Shown here in pieces: positions 1 to 7,703 of a stretch of 21,393 bases of DNA. Position 1 is the stretch's first letter. Every line of letters begins with the position of its first letter. The notes below the pieces were generated by a model, which was not told where the DNA came from, ran no database searches, and worked only from the letters and a program-made list of their open reading frames with translations. The stretch covers positions 1-21,393 of the forward strand of contig VIKJ01000035.1 in NCBI GenBank assembly GCA_008080615.1. The letters run 5' to 3'. A program made the translations under genes and the position numbers. This DNA comes from Chitinophagaceae bacterium. Lineage in GTDB: Bacteria > Bacteroidota > Bacteroidia > Chitinophagales > Chitinophagaceae.

Positions 1-217
1 TGGATCCATTTTCGAATTTTTCACCATTCATTTCTATTACCCCATTTAAAACTACTGTAAACTCAGTTGCAATTTTATGATGATGCGATGGTTCATTATC
101 TCCTGCTTTATATTTTTTTACAGCTACTTCAACATCGTTGGTTTTGAATAATGTAGGATTAAAATTACCAATAAACCATCCCTTTACCATTTCATCCAAA
201 TCAAATTTTTCTATCAT
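1..217 (-). CDS. Cupin-fold protein, N-terminal part (runs off the left edge)
   Basis: An open frame of 72 codons starts at ATG 215-217 and continues past base 1, so only the N-terminal part is present. The protein begins MIEKFDLDEMVKGWFIGNF. It then has the pattern of a small cupin barrel: a run of three histidines (residues 47-49) followed by TEFTVVLNGVIEMNGE, which matches the metal-binding strand and the glycine turn of cupin_2-like proteins. Its start overlaps the end of the upstream nucleotidyltransferase gene by 17 bp, so translation is probably coupled. In polysaccharide loci such cupins are often sugar-modifying enzymes or small binding proteins. The sequence does not show which applies here, and the substrate is unknown. 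Confidence 0.7.
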   Translation of the reverse strand, partial: MIEKFDLDEMVKGWFIGNFNPTLFKTNDVEVAVKKYKAGDNEPSHHHKIATEFTVVLNGVIEMNGEKFENGS

Positions 218-944
218 CTTGCTGAGTTTTACGTTCATATTCAGAAACCATTTGCGGAGAATAAAATGAATGATAGGCTTTGGCTTCTATAGAAACCGAT
301 TTAACTCTTTGATTTCTTAATATATATTGATTAATTATTGGTGCTATATAAAACATGCCATCTAATTGTACGTCGTTTTTTATAGACTCAAAAGAAGCAG
401 TAAAAAAATCTGTGGCATTTTTAAAATAATAATAACCGGCAATTGCGTTATTGCTGATTGGATTTTTCTCAGCGGTTTGGACAACAGAGTCATTCTCAAT
501 TCTTGCGTAAGACCAACGTGGGTGTACAGATTTAAAAGTTAACAACCCAACATCTACTGACTCAACTTGCCAAAATTTAATAATATCATTAAAATCAATA
601 TCTAAAATTTGGTCGCCATTTAAAATAAGTAAACTATCGTTAGAATCTATTTTATCGATAGCCATCAAAGTACTACACAAACCACCTTTCGTTGGCTTTT
701 TAAGCTTAATAACATCACAATTTTGGCTTAACAACTTCAGCACATTGTCTAAATGGAATTTTGTAGCATCTTCCTCAGTTATTATAAAAATAAAACGATG
801 TATTTCCTTTATAGAAGTTGGATTTTGCAATACATGCTCAATCATGATTTTACCATTAATTTCTATTAATGGCTTTGGATAATAATATCCTGCATTGCTA
901 AATAATTCAGATGGGCCAGCAAGTGGTATAATAATTTTAAGCAT
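201..944 (-). CDS. Sugar-phosphate nucleotidyltransferase-like protein (GT-A fold)
   Basis: This 247-residue protein has the layout of the NTP_transferase family, which joins a sugar phosphate (or other phosphorylated group) to a nucleotide in the cytoplasm. Visible landmarks are the N-terminal strand and loop IIIPLAG (residues 4-10), PKPLIEINGK (23-32), the metal-site motif NGDQILD and a late QLDGMFYIAP segment. The loop after LAG reads PSELF. Relatives normally have a Gly/Ser-rich loop ending in Arg-Phe or Arg-Leu, so the expected arginine is a leucine (residue 14). The enzyme may therefore be altered or weakened. It overlaps the HAD gene by 8 bp and the cupin by 17 bp. A HAD phosphatase beside it suggests a pathway making a nucleotide-activated precursor. 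The activated compound cannot be named. Confidence 0.75.
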   Translation of the reverse strand: MLKIIIPLAGPSELFSNAGYYYPKPLIEINGKIMIEHVLQNPTSIKEIHRFIFIITEEDATKFHLDNVLKLLSQNCDVIKLKKPTKGGLCSTLMAIDKIDSNDSLLILNGDQILDIDFNDIIKFWQVESVDVGLLTFKSVHPRWSYARIENDSVVQTAEKNPISNNAIAGYYYFKNATDFFTASFESIKNDVQLDGMFYIAPIINQYILRNQRVKSVSIEAKAYHSFYSPQMVSEYERKTQQDDRKI

Positions 945-1563
945 TTTCGATAGTAGATATGTGGTTAGCTATATTGAAATAATGTACATCATCAGGCTTT
1001 TCGACTTTTAACAAATGAGCGCCAGATGCCAATGCCGCCTTAATACCATTTTCATTGTCTTCAACAATTAAACATTCTTTTGGATCTAAACCTAATTTGG
1101 CAATTGCAGTATTATACATTTCAGGGTCAGGCTTTCCATGTTTTACATCTTGATTAGAAATAATAAAATCTAAATAAGGGGCAAGCCCTGCTTTTCCCAT
1201 CATTACTTCAATGCTTTTACGTACAGAGTTGGAACAGACTGCTAAAAAATAACCCTGGTTTTTAAGTTTAGATAATGCATACTGGTGTTGAAATACAGGT
1301 TTACACTTGGCATAAATGATATCCATGGTGTATTGCTGCTTTAAGTCATTTACAAAATCATGTAAGCCACTAGGAAAACCACCTTCTAAACTCAGCATTT
1401 CTAATTTCTTTTTGGTTGGTAATCCATCAAAAGTTACTAAATGATCGTAACGACTAATTTCAGCTCCAAATAAGCCTAATGCTTTATTAAGCGATTCATA
1501 GTGCCAATCTTTGGCATCTATTAAAACGCCATCCATGTCAAATATTATAGCTTTTATTTTCAT
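937..1563 (-). CDS. HAD-superfamily phosphatase (beta-phosphoglucomutase/Gph-like)
   Basis: The start is set at ATG 1561-1563, giving MKIKAIIFDMDGVLID. The longer frame begins at a TTG at 1578 and adds only five residues. The 208-residue protein carries all four HAD motifs: DMDG with the nucleophile Asp9 and acid/base Asp11, the Ser of VCSNS, the Lys of KHGKPDPEMY, and the acidic pair in LIVEDNENGI. A helical cap inserted after motif I is typical of subfamily I (Gph/PgmB). It probably dephosphorylates or isomerises a phosphorylated sugar intermediate in the cytoplasm. It sits between a GDPD-like gene and the nucleotidyltransferase, overlapping the latter by 8 bp, so the three probably act in one precursor pathway. 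The substrate is not readable from the sequence. Confidence 0.85.
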   Translation of the reverse strand: MKIKAIIFDMDGVLIDAKDWHYESLNKALGLFGAEISRYDHLVTFDGLPTKKKLEMLSLEGGFPSGLHDFVNDLKQQYTMDIIYAKCKPVFQHQYALSKLKNQGYFLAVCSNSVRKSIEVMMGKAGLAPYLDFIISNQDVKHGKPDPEMYNTAIAKLGLDPKECLIVEDNENGIKAALASGAHLLKVEKPDDVHYFNIANHISTIENA

Positions 1564-1581
1564 ACTTCTTTTACTCAAAAA

Positions 1582-2208
1582 TTATTCACTAAAAAATATT
1601 GAAGCATCTTCCGGTATATCAGTACACAACAAAATATTTTTATATACGCCTGAATATTTTAGCATTTCCCACAAATCTTCAACAGGTCTTTTATGTAAGT
1701 CAGATGAAACAATGGCAACCTCTTTTCCATTATTTAAATGTTTTTCTATTACTGCTGCATTGTACCAGATACTTTCAAATGCATCTAACCAAATACCTGC
1801 ACATTGTTCATAAAAAGATGGCTCTATCTCATATTCACTCAACCTAGTAAAAAATCGTATATCATTTTTAATATAACCAATTGTATCAGGTACCGACATA
1901 TCAAATACAAAATAATTGGTAATATTATATTTAGTTAATAATGTTTTTAAAGGTAATTGCAATCCATCAGCTTTAATATTTAAAGCTAAAGGCAATGTTG
2001 GATTATGATTATTATACTTTTCTAATAATTCACCACAACTTATAGAATGAGCATTTGCTATGTCATGTGAAATTACCAAATCTCCTAAATAATCTCTTAT
2101 ATCTGTTTCTGTACCATAGTTCAAACTAAAACTTCTTTCAAAAGCGATGGGACTGTTTTTTTCCTCCACTGTTTTCCAATATCCTCGATGACTAAGAATT
2201 TGCATCAT
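1582..2208 (-). CDS. Glycerophosphodiester phosphodiesterase-like protein
   Basis: This 208-residue protein begins ILSHRGYW, then has TETDIRDYLGDLVISHD. These are the catalytic His7-Arg8, the Glu34/Asp36 metal ligands and the second catalytic His48 of the PLC-like/GDPD TIM barrel. GDPD enzymes hydrolyse glycerophosphodiesters. In surface-polysaccharide loci, short relatives of this kind may act on phosphodiester-linked substituents. No signal peptide is visible, so a cytoplasmic location is likely. It is somewhat shorter than typical GDPDs (about 240 residues) and has two adjacent ATG codons at its start. It lies 37 bp after the WbsX gene and 18 bp before the HAD start, consistent with one operon. 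The family call is firm. The substrate is unknown. Confidence 0.8.
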   Translation of the reverse strand: MMQILSHRGYWKTVEEKNSPIAFERSFSLNYGTETDIRDYLGDLVISHDIANAHSISCGELLEKYNNHNPTLPLALNIKADGLQLPLKTLLTKYNITNYFVFDMSVPDTIGYIKNDIRFFTRLSEYEIEPSFYEQCAGIWLDAFESIWYNAAVIEKHLNNGKEVAIVSSDLHKRPVEDLWEMLKYSGVYKNILLCTDIPEDASIFFSE

Positions 2209-2245
2209 TATAATTTACTATCCATTTTATACTTTATATGAATAT

Positions 2246-3397
2246 TTATTCCCCGTCGGAAAAAACCTCTTTTGTATATTCTAAATATTTTTTACCCCAT
2301 TTTTGGCAGGGTTCTAGATGATTGCCTTCTGCCCATTCGTTCCAAGCATTTATAAAAACAAAATTTTCATCTTCACCATAGCCTTTAAACTTTCTTACAA
2401 TGGTTGCTAACCAGTTTTTATAATCTGTTGGATTGGCATCTTTTAATATCAAAAAATTCTTCTTTCTTCTAGCAGTATTATCCCAACTAGGTGTAATACA
2501 AGGAAAACATTTATAAGTAGATGATTCAGCTTTGCTACAAAATTGCGCATAACTCTTATAGTCTATCACATTCCACAAAAAATCTTCTACTGTCTCAAAT
2601 TTTTGTTGATTAAAAAAGCGGTAATACAATTTTTGAAAGTTGATTTTTAGACGTTTCAAATAATTTTTTTTGTATAATTCAATTTGCAAATTCTTGTATT
2701 GTGCAAATGTATTTCCAAAAGGCTTAAAATCTATTGCAGCATCTAAACCCAATTCATCTAAATTGTTATTGGGTATTGAATCAGTTACAAAGCAGCATAA
2801 ATACAATTGAATACCGTCTTTCTCGGCTTCATCTCTCCAAACTTCAATTGTTTTTTTTAGGTCAGGAAAATGATTACTTCTATACACTGAAAAAATTGCT
2901 TTTCCATTTACTTTAATATATCGCTTGTCTTTAAAATAAGGAATAAGGCTTTGTATATGTGCCCTGTCATCGGCTTCACTATACTTATGTTCAAGCAAAA
3001 TATCTTTATCACCACCATCCCAAACACGTGTCCAGTTTTCATTTGCCCAACATAGCATAAAAGGAAAATCGGGTTCACCAGTTTCAAAAACTTGTTGAAA
3101 AGGTTTTTCTAAAATACGTCTCCCATTAAACCAATAATGATAGTAGCAGAAGCCGAAAATACCGTGAGCTTTTGCAAGTTCTGCTTGTGCCAATCTTGCT
3201 TCTGCAAGTCTTAAATCGTAAAAACCTAAATCTGCTGGTAAGTGAGGTTGATAATGCCCATTGAACAAAGGTTTAGCTTTAGTAACATTTGTCCACTCAG
3301 TAAATCCTTTACCCCACCACTCATCATTTTCAGGAATTGGATGAAACTGAGGGAGATACATTGCGATGGGACGAATACCAGTTAACACTTTTATCAA
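2246..3397 (-). CDS. WbsX-type glycosyltransferase (GH99-like TIM barrel)
   Basis: The sequence YLPQFHPIPENDEWWGKGFT close to the N-terminus, followed by EWTNV, is diagnostic of the Glyco_tran_WbsX family. Further matches are GFCYYHYWFNGRRILEKP, MLCWANENWTRVWDGG and the C-terminal VFINAWNEWAEGNHLEP. Members build O-antigen or capsule repeats in the cytoplasm and have a GH99-like barrel fold. Length (383 aa) is normal. The start is uncertain. The open frame begins at TTG 3395-3397, with an in-frame stop three codons upstream; a GTG lies at 3386-3388 and the first ATG at 3359-3361. The ATG would remove conserved strand residues (IRPIAMYLPQ), so TTG or GTG is more likely. The gene lies just downstream of a decayed acyltransferase gene. 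Confidence 0.88.
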   Translation of the reverse strand: MIKVLTGIRPIAMYLPQFHPIPENDEWWGKGFTEWTNVTKAKPLFNGHYQPHLPADLGFYDLRLAEARLAQAELAKAHGIFGFCYYHYWFNGRRILEKPFQQVFETGEPDFPFMLCWANENWTRVWDGGDKDILLEHKYSEADDRAHIQSLIPYFKDKRYIKVNGKAIFSVYRSNHFPDLKKTIEVWRDEAEKDGIQLYLCCFVTDSIPNNNLDELGLDAAIDFKPFGNTFAQYKNLQIELYKKNYLKRLKINFQKLYYRFFNQQKFETVEDFLWNVIDYKSYAQFCSKAESSTYKCFPCITPSWDNTARRKKNFLILKDANPTDYKNWLATIVRKFKGYGEDENFVFINAWNEWAEGNHLEPCQKWGKKYLEYTKEVFSDGE

Positions 3398-3462
3398 GTT
3401 GTTTTAAGATAAAAAATACTTATATTACTGAGTAGGAATAAGCATTATAAGTATGTTTAAGT

Positions 3463-3907
3463 TCAAGTAATAATTGGAATTACTACTAAAAAATAATACT
3501 TAAAAATTTAATGACCAAAAGCTGGTGTTTTCTTTGAAAACATCAACTACTAATATTTGATGAAAAAAAAGATGACCAACGATTACCAATGAATTGTATT
3601 TTAAAAATAGGACAATAATTACTATTGAAATTATATAAATCGTATAGCCTAACTAATTTTTCTGTAAATATAATTTGATGTAAAAGTAATGCTGTTTGCC
3701 ATAATTTGATCCCATTACATAACTAGATAATAAGAAGAATACCAAAACCATCGTAATAGTTGGAAACATATAATGAAAGACACTATGAATAAACTCATTG
3801 TCACCATTAAAAATAAAACTCAATTGAATGATAAGTCCTAATACAACCATTAAGGCAGCAAAGCCACGCAACACCTCTGAATTTGTATTTAAAAATTTTA
3901 TATTCAA
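3463..3907 (-). pseudogene. Acyltransferase-3 (OafA/YrhL-like) pseudogene, N-terminal remnant
   Basis: The frame from ATG 3907 gives an 84-residue peptide with LRGFAALMVVLG near the start and FFLLSSYVMGSNYGK later, both hallmarks of membrane acyltransferase family 3. It stops at TAG 3653-3655. Reading on in the same frame for 50 codons gives clear family sequence: an IYIISIVIIVLFL membrane helix, then VGHLFFHQ and NTSFWSLNF, matching the family's W-S-L-x-Y/F-E region. It then meets TAA at 3500-3502. A +1 shift in a five-T run just before that TAA continues with KYYFLVVIPIIT to a TGA at 3463-3465. The normally conserved histidine after VVLG is leucine (CTT instead of CAT). The other two-thirds of the roughly 350-residue family is absent. 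The gene is dead. It probably once O-acylated the polysaccharide. Confidence 0.8.
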
Positions 3908-3958
3908 TAGGAATATTTACTAAATAAAAAAATTTCGTAAAACAAAAATAATTTTCAA

Positions 3959-4585
3959 TTATATAGTCTTTATTACTCTGGCAGGATTACCAACAACGAC
4001 AGAATTAGGCGGAATAGACCTCGTAACTACTGAATTAGCACCGATGATACTGTTTACTCCAATTATAACATCTGGCAAAATTGAAACTCCTTCTCCTATC
4101 CATACATTATTTTCAATGATAACAGGGCCTTTAGAAAAAAGTGCTCTTTTACTTGGAGGCAATTTTATTGCTTCGGCCGTAATTTCTCCGTGTGAATGAT
4201 CACTAATATAAACACGACTTGCAATCAACACATTATCACCTATAAAAACTTTATTTATTGCTCCTATATGCACATCAGTATTAAAGCAAACATTATTGCC
4301 AATTATAATTTCAGGTGCATATTCTATAGAACCATATTTATCCCATGCCTCAAGTCTTAAATTTTGTAACGCAAAAAAACAATTTCCAATAGAAATATAT
4401 TGAGGATTTTTTACAATTCTATTGTTAGGAAAATAAACATCATTTCCAATTTTCTTAAAAGTGCTTAGAAATACTTTTTCAGCTTGGCCTTTGGCTAAAT
4501 AAATTTGATACTGAAATCCTTTAGAAGCATAAAGTTTATAAAGCAATTGGTAAAAAATCTTTTTGAGCCATTTTAAAAAATGCAT
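3959..4585 (-). CDS. Left-handed beta-helix (hexapeptide-repeat) O-acyltransferase
   Basis: This 208-residue protein has an N-terminal extension with a basic, amphipathic start (MHFLKWLKKIFYQLLYKLY) that may touch the membrane. Its second half is built of hexapeptide repeats such as IIIGNNVCFNTDVHIGAINKV, VIIENNVWIGEG, VSILPDVIIG and VNSIIGANSVV. It ends in the family tail NSVVVGNPARVIKTI. The catalytic histidine is probably in the ISDHSHGE segment. These enzymes form cytoplasmic trimers and transfer acetyl or another acyl group from acyl-CoA to a sugar (WbbJ/maltose acetyltransferase-like). The gene follows the GT2 gene by 23 bp in the polysaccharide operon and may now provide the only acylation step left here, since the membrane acyltransferase downstream is broken. 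Acceptor sugar unknown. Confidence 0.88.
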   Translation of the reverse strand: MHFLKWLKKIFYQLLYKLYASKGFQYQIYLAKGQAEKVFLSTFKKIGNDVYFPNNRIVKNPQYISIGNCFFALQNLRLEAWDKYGSIEYAPEIIIGNNVCFNTDVHIGAINKVFIGDNVLIASRVYISDHSHGEITAEAIKLPPSKRALFSKGPVIIENNVWIGEGVSILPDVIIGVNSIIGANSVVTRSIPPNSVVVGNPARVIKTI

Positions 4586-4608
4586 ATTTGCGCTTTAAGG
4601 ATAATACA

Positions 4609-5526
4609 CTAAACTAGTTCTTTCCATTTAGATTTTAAATGAGGTATAAAAATATTTACCCAATATTTGGGATATTTCCAAAATATTGGACGGAGAACCG
4701 TAATTGGATTCTCATTTAAAAACATTTTAGATCTTATCCTTATAAAATTTGGAAAAAAATCTTTTAGCAAATGATTATTGATAATATCCTTTACTCTTTT
4801 ATCAATTTTATTTAGAGCAATCATATCATCCATAATCATATTGAAATTTTTTCCGAATACTTCAAATAGTCTATACCCACCAGTATTACCAGACTTACAT
4901 GCTAAATAACTGTTGCATATTACAACATTTGGGCGGTCAGAAAATATTGCTAAAAAATGCCAGTTTAAATAATTTAGCATTGTTCCATTATATAACGATG
5001 GATTAATTTTATTCTCAATGATAGACTTATTAATAATGTTTCCAGATATAAAAGTGACCCAATAATTAATCTTTTTAATGAATTCTATTGGGTCTTTAAA
5101 CTCAATAGTTGAAAGTGGAAGTTCGCTACTATTTGGAATTTCAGAATCGTACCATTGTTGATTTATATATACCACACCAAAATCTTTTAATAATAAAACT
5201 TCAATAATATTTTTTAAACTAAATGGCAATAAAAAATCGTCATCGCTAAATAACCAAAAATATTTTGAATTTGCCTTTCCAAAAAGTGATAAAAAATTTA
5301 ATTCTGTTCCAATATTTTCTCCATGCTTTGTGAAATTTATTTTAAGTCCACTTTCAATATAGGATTTAACTATTTCAGCAGTATTATCATCTGAATTATT
5401 ATCTGATATATATATATCTATATAATTTTCAAGGTTTTGAATCTCGATTTGAAGCTTACTTAAATTCAAGTTTAATAATTCTGCTCTATTAAAAGTTGGT
5501 ATACAAATGGAAAGTAATTTTTGCAT
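4609..5526 (-). CDS. Family 2 glycosyltransferase
   Basis: The 305-residue protein opens with LLSICIPTFNRAELL, then IDIYISDNNSDDNTAEIV, the nucleotide-binding half of the GT-A fold. The metal-binding acidic motif is FSDDDFLLP (Asp95-Asp97). It has no signal peptide, so it should transfer a sugar to a lipid-linked intermediate at the cytoplasmic face of the membrane. The last third is basic and aromatic and lacks a clear transmembrane helix. It lies 12 bp after the Wzt-like gene. The coding sequence is clearly AT-richer than the exporter genes beside it, which is common for O-antigen glycosyltransferases and may reflect transfer. The donor sugar cannot be predicted. Confidence 0.9.
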   Translation of the reverse strand: MQKLLSICIPTFNRAELLNLNLSKLQIEIQNLENYIDIYISDNNSDDNTAEIVKSYIESGLKINFTKHGENIGTELNFLSLFGKANSKYFWLFSDDDFLLPFSLKNIIEVLLLKDFGVVYINQQWYDSEIPNSSELPLSTIEFKDPIEFIKKINYWVTFISGNIINKSIIENKINPSLYNGTMLNYLNWHFLAIFSDRPNVVICNSYLACKSGNTGGYRLFEVFGKNFNMIMDDMIALNKIDKRVKDIINNHLLKDFFPNFIRIRSKMFLNENPITVLRPIFWKYPKYWVNIFIPHLKSKWKELV

Positions 5527-5538
5527 AAGAGAAAAGAA

Positions 5539-6828
5539 TCAAAGAATTTCCACATTTTGAAAACTAATATTTCCCCAATTAGATGGCCATAAAGTAATCA
5601 TTTCCTTTCTAGCTAAGTCATTATAAGCAATTTCAAAAAATAAGATTTTTGAAACATTATCATATTCTGTAATTCCAATAAGTTGGTTTCCTGTTCCAAC
5701 AGAAAAATCAAAATAGTATTGTCCTTTAGACAATTGATGATCTTTAATTTTCAGTGTAACTGATTTTTCTTGATTGGCTTCAATATTCAAAATTTCATCT
5801 GAAAAGTACAATCCTACTATACTCTCATCAATTTTATTTATACTAAATGAAATTCTAAAATTTTTTTGCGCTAAGGTAGATTTCAAAATAATTTTTACTT
5901 CAAGATTATCTTTAATTGAATATTGATTTCCTTCAAATTGATTAACAAATTCGAAAGATAAATACTTTATTTTTTTGGGCAAATCATATTTACGATGATT
6001 TTCATTAATTATAACACGATTAGATGTATCAAATTCAATAAAATTATTTAAGTAACTATCAACAACTTCATCTGATGTTCCTTGCATATAAACTGTACCG
6101 TCAACTAATAAAAAAGCACTATTACAAATATTTTTTATTGTTGGCATACTATGGCTTACGAATAAAACAGTTCTTCCACTTTTTTCGCTAACATCTTTCA
6201 TCTTCCCAAGTGCTTTCTTCTGAAACTCTGCGTCGCCTACTGCCAACACTTCATCTACAATTAAAATTTCAGGCTCTAAATGGGCAGCTACAGCAAAAGC
6301 TAATCGAACATACATTCCACTACTATACCGCTTTACAGGTGTATCAATATAACGTTCAACCCCACTAAAATCAACAATCTCATCAAACTTAGATTGTATC
6401 TCTCGTTTAGTCATGCCTAGTATCGCACCATTCAAATAAATATTTTCTCTTCCTGTTAATTCTGGATGAAAGCCTGTTCCTACTTCAAGCAATGAAGCAA
6501 TTCTCCCTTTTACTTTAATGGAACCTGTAGTTGGTGTAGTTGTTTTAGAAAGAATTTTAAGTAGGGTAGATTTACCTGCCCCGTTTCTACCTATTATACC
6601 CAATACTTCCCCAGCTTTAACTTCAAAATTAATATCCTTCAATGCCCATACATAGTCACTAACCCCTTTGGTAGCCCTATCATTGGTTTCACCTATTTGC
6701 AAATAAGGGTCTTCTTTCCCACGAGTTTTATACCACCAACGCTTCAAGTCATGGCTCAATGTACCAGTACCTACATCACCCAAGCGATATTGTTTTGATA
6801 AATTTTCTACTTTAATTACTGTACTCAT
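5539..6828 (-). CDS. wzt: Polysaccharide ABC exporter, ATP-binding subunit with C-terminal substrate domain (Wzt-like)
   Basis: The first 265 residues are an ABC ATPase: Walker A GRNGAGKST (80-88), the signature around SSGMYVRLAFA (169-179), Walker B ILIVDE (188-193) with the following AVGDAEFQ, and the switch His226 in VSHS. An insert before Walker A (WWYKTRGKEDPY) is typical of the Wzt/TagH branch. Residues 275-429 form an extra beta-rich domain like the Wzt C-terminal domain, which in characterised systems recognises the finished, capped glycan. With the Wzm-like permease, 2 bp upstream, it should export a lipid-linked polysaccharide across the inner membrane. The C-terminal domain suggests the chain carries a specific end modification. 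Confidence 0.93.
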   Translation of the reverse strand: MSTVIKVENLSKQYRLGDVGTGTLSHDLKRWWYKTRGKEDPYLQIGETNDRATKGVSDYVWALKDINFEVKAGEVLGIIGRNGAGKSTLLKILSKTTTPTTGSIKVKGRIASLLEVGTGFHPELTGRENIYLNGAILGMTKREIQSKFDEIVDFSGVERYIDTPVKRYSSGMYVRLAFAVAAHLEPEILIVDEVLAVGDAEFQKKALGKMKDVSEKSGRTVLFVSHSMPTIKNICNSAFLLVDGTVYMQGTSDEVVDSYLNNFIEFDTSNRVIINENHRKYDLPKKIKYLSFEFVNQFEGNQYSIKDNLEVKIILKSTLAQKNFRISFSINKIDESIVGLYFSDEILNIEANQEKSVTLKIKDHQLSKGQYYFDFSVGTGNQLIGITEYDNVSKILFFEIAYNDLARKEMITLWPSNWGNISFQNVEIL

Positions 6829-6830
6829 AC

Positions 6831-7703
6831 TTAAACCGTATCCATAAAAGATTTTTCTACCTTATTAAATACCAATGTTCCCAATATTAATAATACAAAT
6901 GCAGCTATAGAACTATATCCCAATGCATACCAAGAAAATAAACCTGAACCTGTAAATGCATAACGAAAAGTTTCAATAATTGCACTCAAAGGGTTGGCTT
7001 TAATAATCCATGCATATTTAGCAGGCAAAGTATTCATAGAGTAAATAACTGGTGTTGCATACATTAATAATTGCACACCAAAACTTAATAAAAAAATCAA
7101 ATCTCTATATTTGGTAGTTAACGCGCTTATCAACATACCGGCTCCCAAACCTATTACTGCCATTAAAAAAATTAAATAGGGAATTAGCAGCAACATTAAA
7201 TTTGGATGCAAGGCATTTCCTTTAAGTAAATAGAAACCCCATACCCCAACAAACAAAGTCATTTGAATACCTAGCCTCACCAAATTAGAAACCACAATAC
7301 TCAATGGCATAATTAACCTAGGAAAATAAACTTTCCCAAAAATATTGGCATTATCCTTAAAAACAGTAGACGTTTTATTTAAACATTCAGCAAAATAATT
7401 CCAAAGTGTAATTCCACTCATATAAAATACCATCATGGGTATTCCATCTGTAGAAATGCCGGCAATGGTACCAAATACCACCATAAAAGTAAATGTAGTG
7501 AGCAGTGGCTGAATAAAAAACCAAAGGGGGCCTAATATGGTTTGTTTATAGGTTGCTACAAAATCTCGTCTTACAAACATGAACAAGAGGTCCTTATAAT
7601 GCCATACCTCTTTAAGCTTTAAATCGAAAAGCCCAGTTTGTGGACGAATAATTTCCGACCAACTCTCCAACTCCCCTATGTTAATACTCAACTTTTGCTC
7701 CAT
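6831..7703 (-). CDS. wzm: Polysaccharide ABC exporter, permease subunit (Wzm-like)
   Basis: The start is placed at ATG 7701-7703 (MEQKLSINIGEL, 290 aa). The longer frame starts at a TTG. The protein is an ABC-2 type permease. It has a cytoplasmic N-terminus with the family signature VRRDFVATYKQTILGPLWF (44-62), then about six membrane helices, including LLTTFTFMVVFG, LIMPLSIVVSNLVRLGIQM and the last one near SSIAAFVLLILGTLVF. It ends with the usual FNKVEKSFMDTV. The gene overlaps the kinase reading frame by 16 bp and is followed 2 bp later by the ATPase subunit, so all three are probably translated together. It forms the inner-membrane channel for a lipid-linked glycan. Confidence 0.93.
   Translation of the reverse strand: MEQKLSINIGELESWSEIIRPQTGLFDLKLKEVWHYKDLLFMFVRRDFVATYKQTILGPLWFFIQPLLTTFTFMVVFGTIAGISTDGIPMMVFYMSGITLWNYFAECLNKTSTVFKDNANIFGKVYFPRLIMPLSIVVSNLVRLGIQMTLFVGVWGFYLLKGNALHPNLMLLLIPYLIFLMAVIGLGAGMLISALTTKYRDLIFLLSFGVQLLMYATPVIYSMNTLPAKYAWIIKANPLSAIIETFRYAFTGSGLFSWYALGYSSIAAFVLLILGTLVFNKVEKSFMDTV

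Noticed and set aside
1511..1847. Open frames on the plus strand opposite the HAD and GDPD genes
   Set aside because: No family motif; low-complexity hydrophobic translations. They are shadows of well-supported minus-strand genes.
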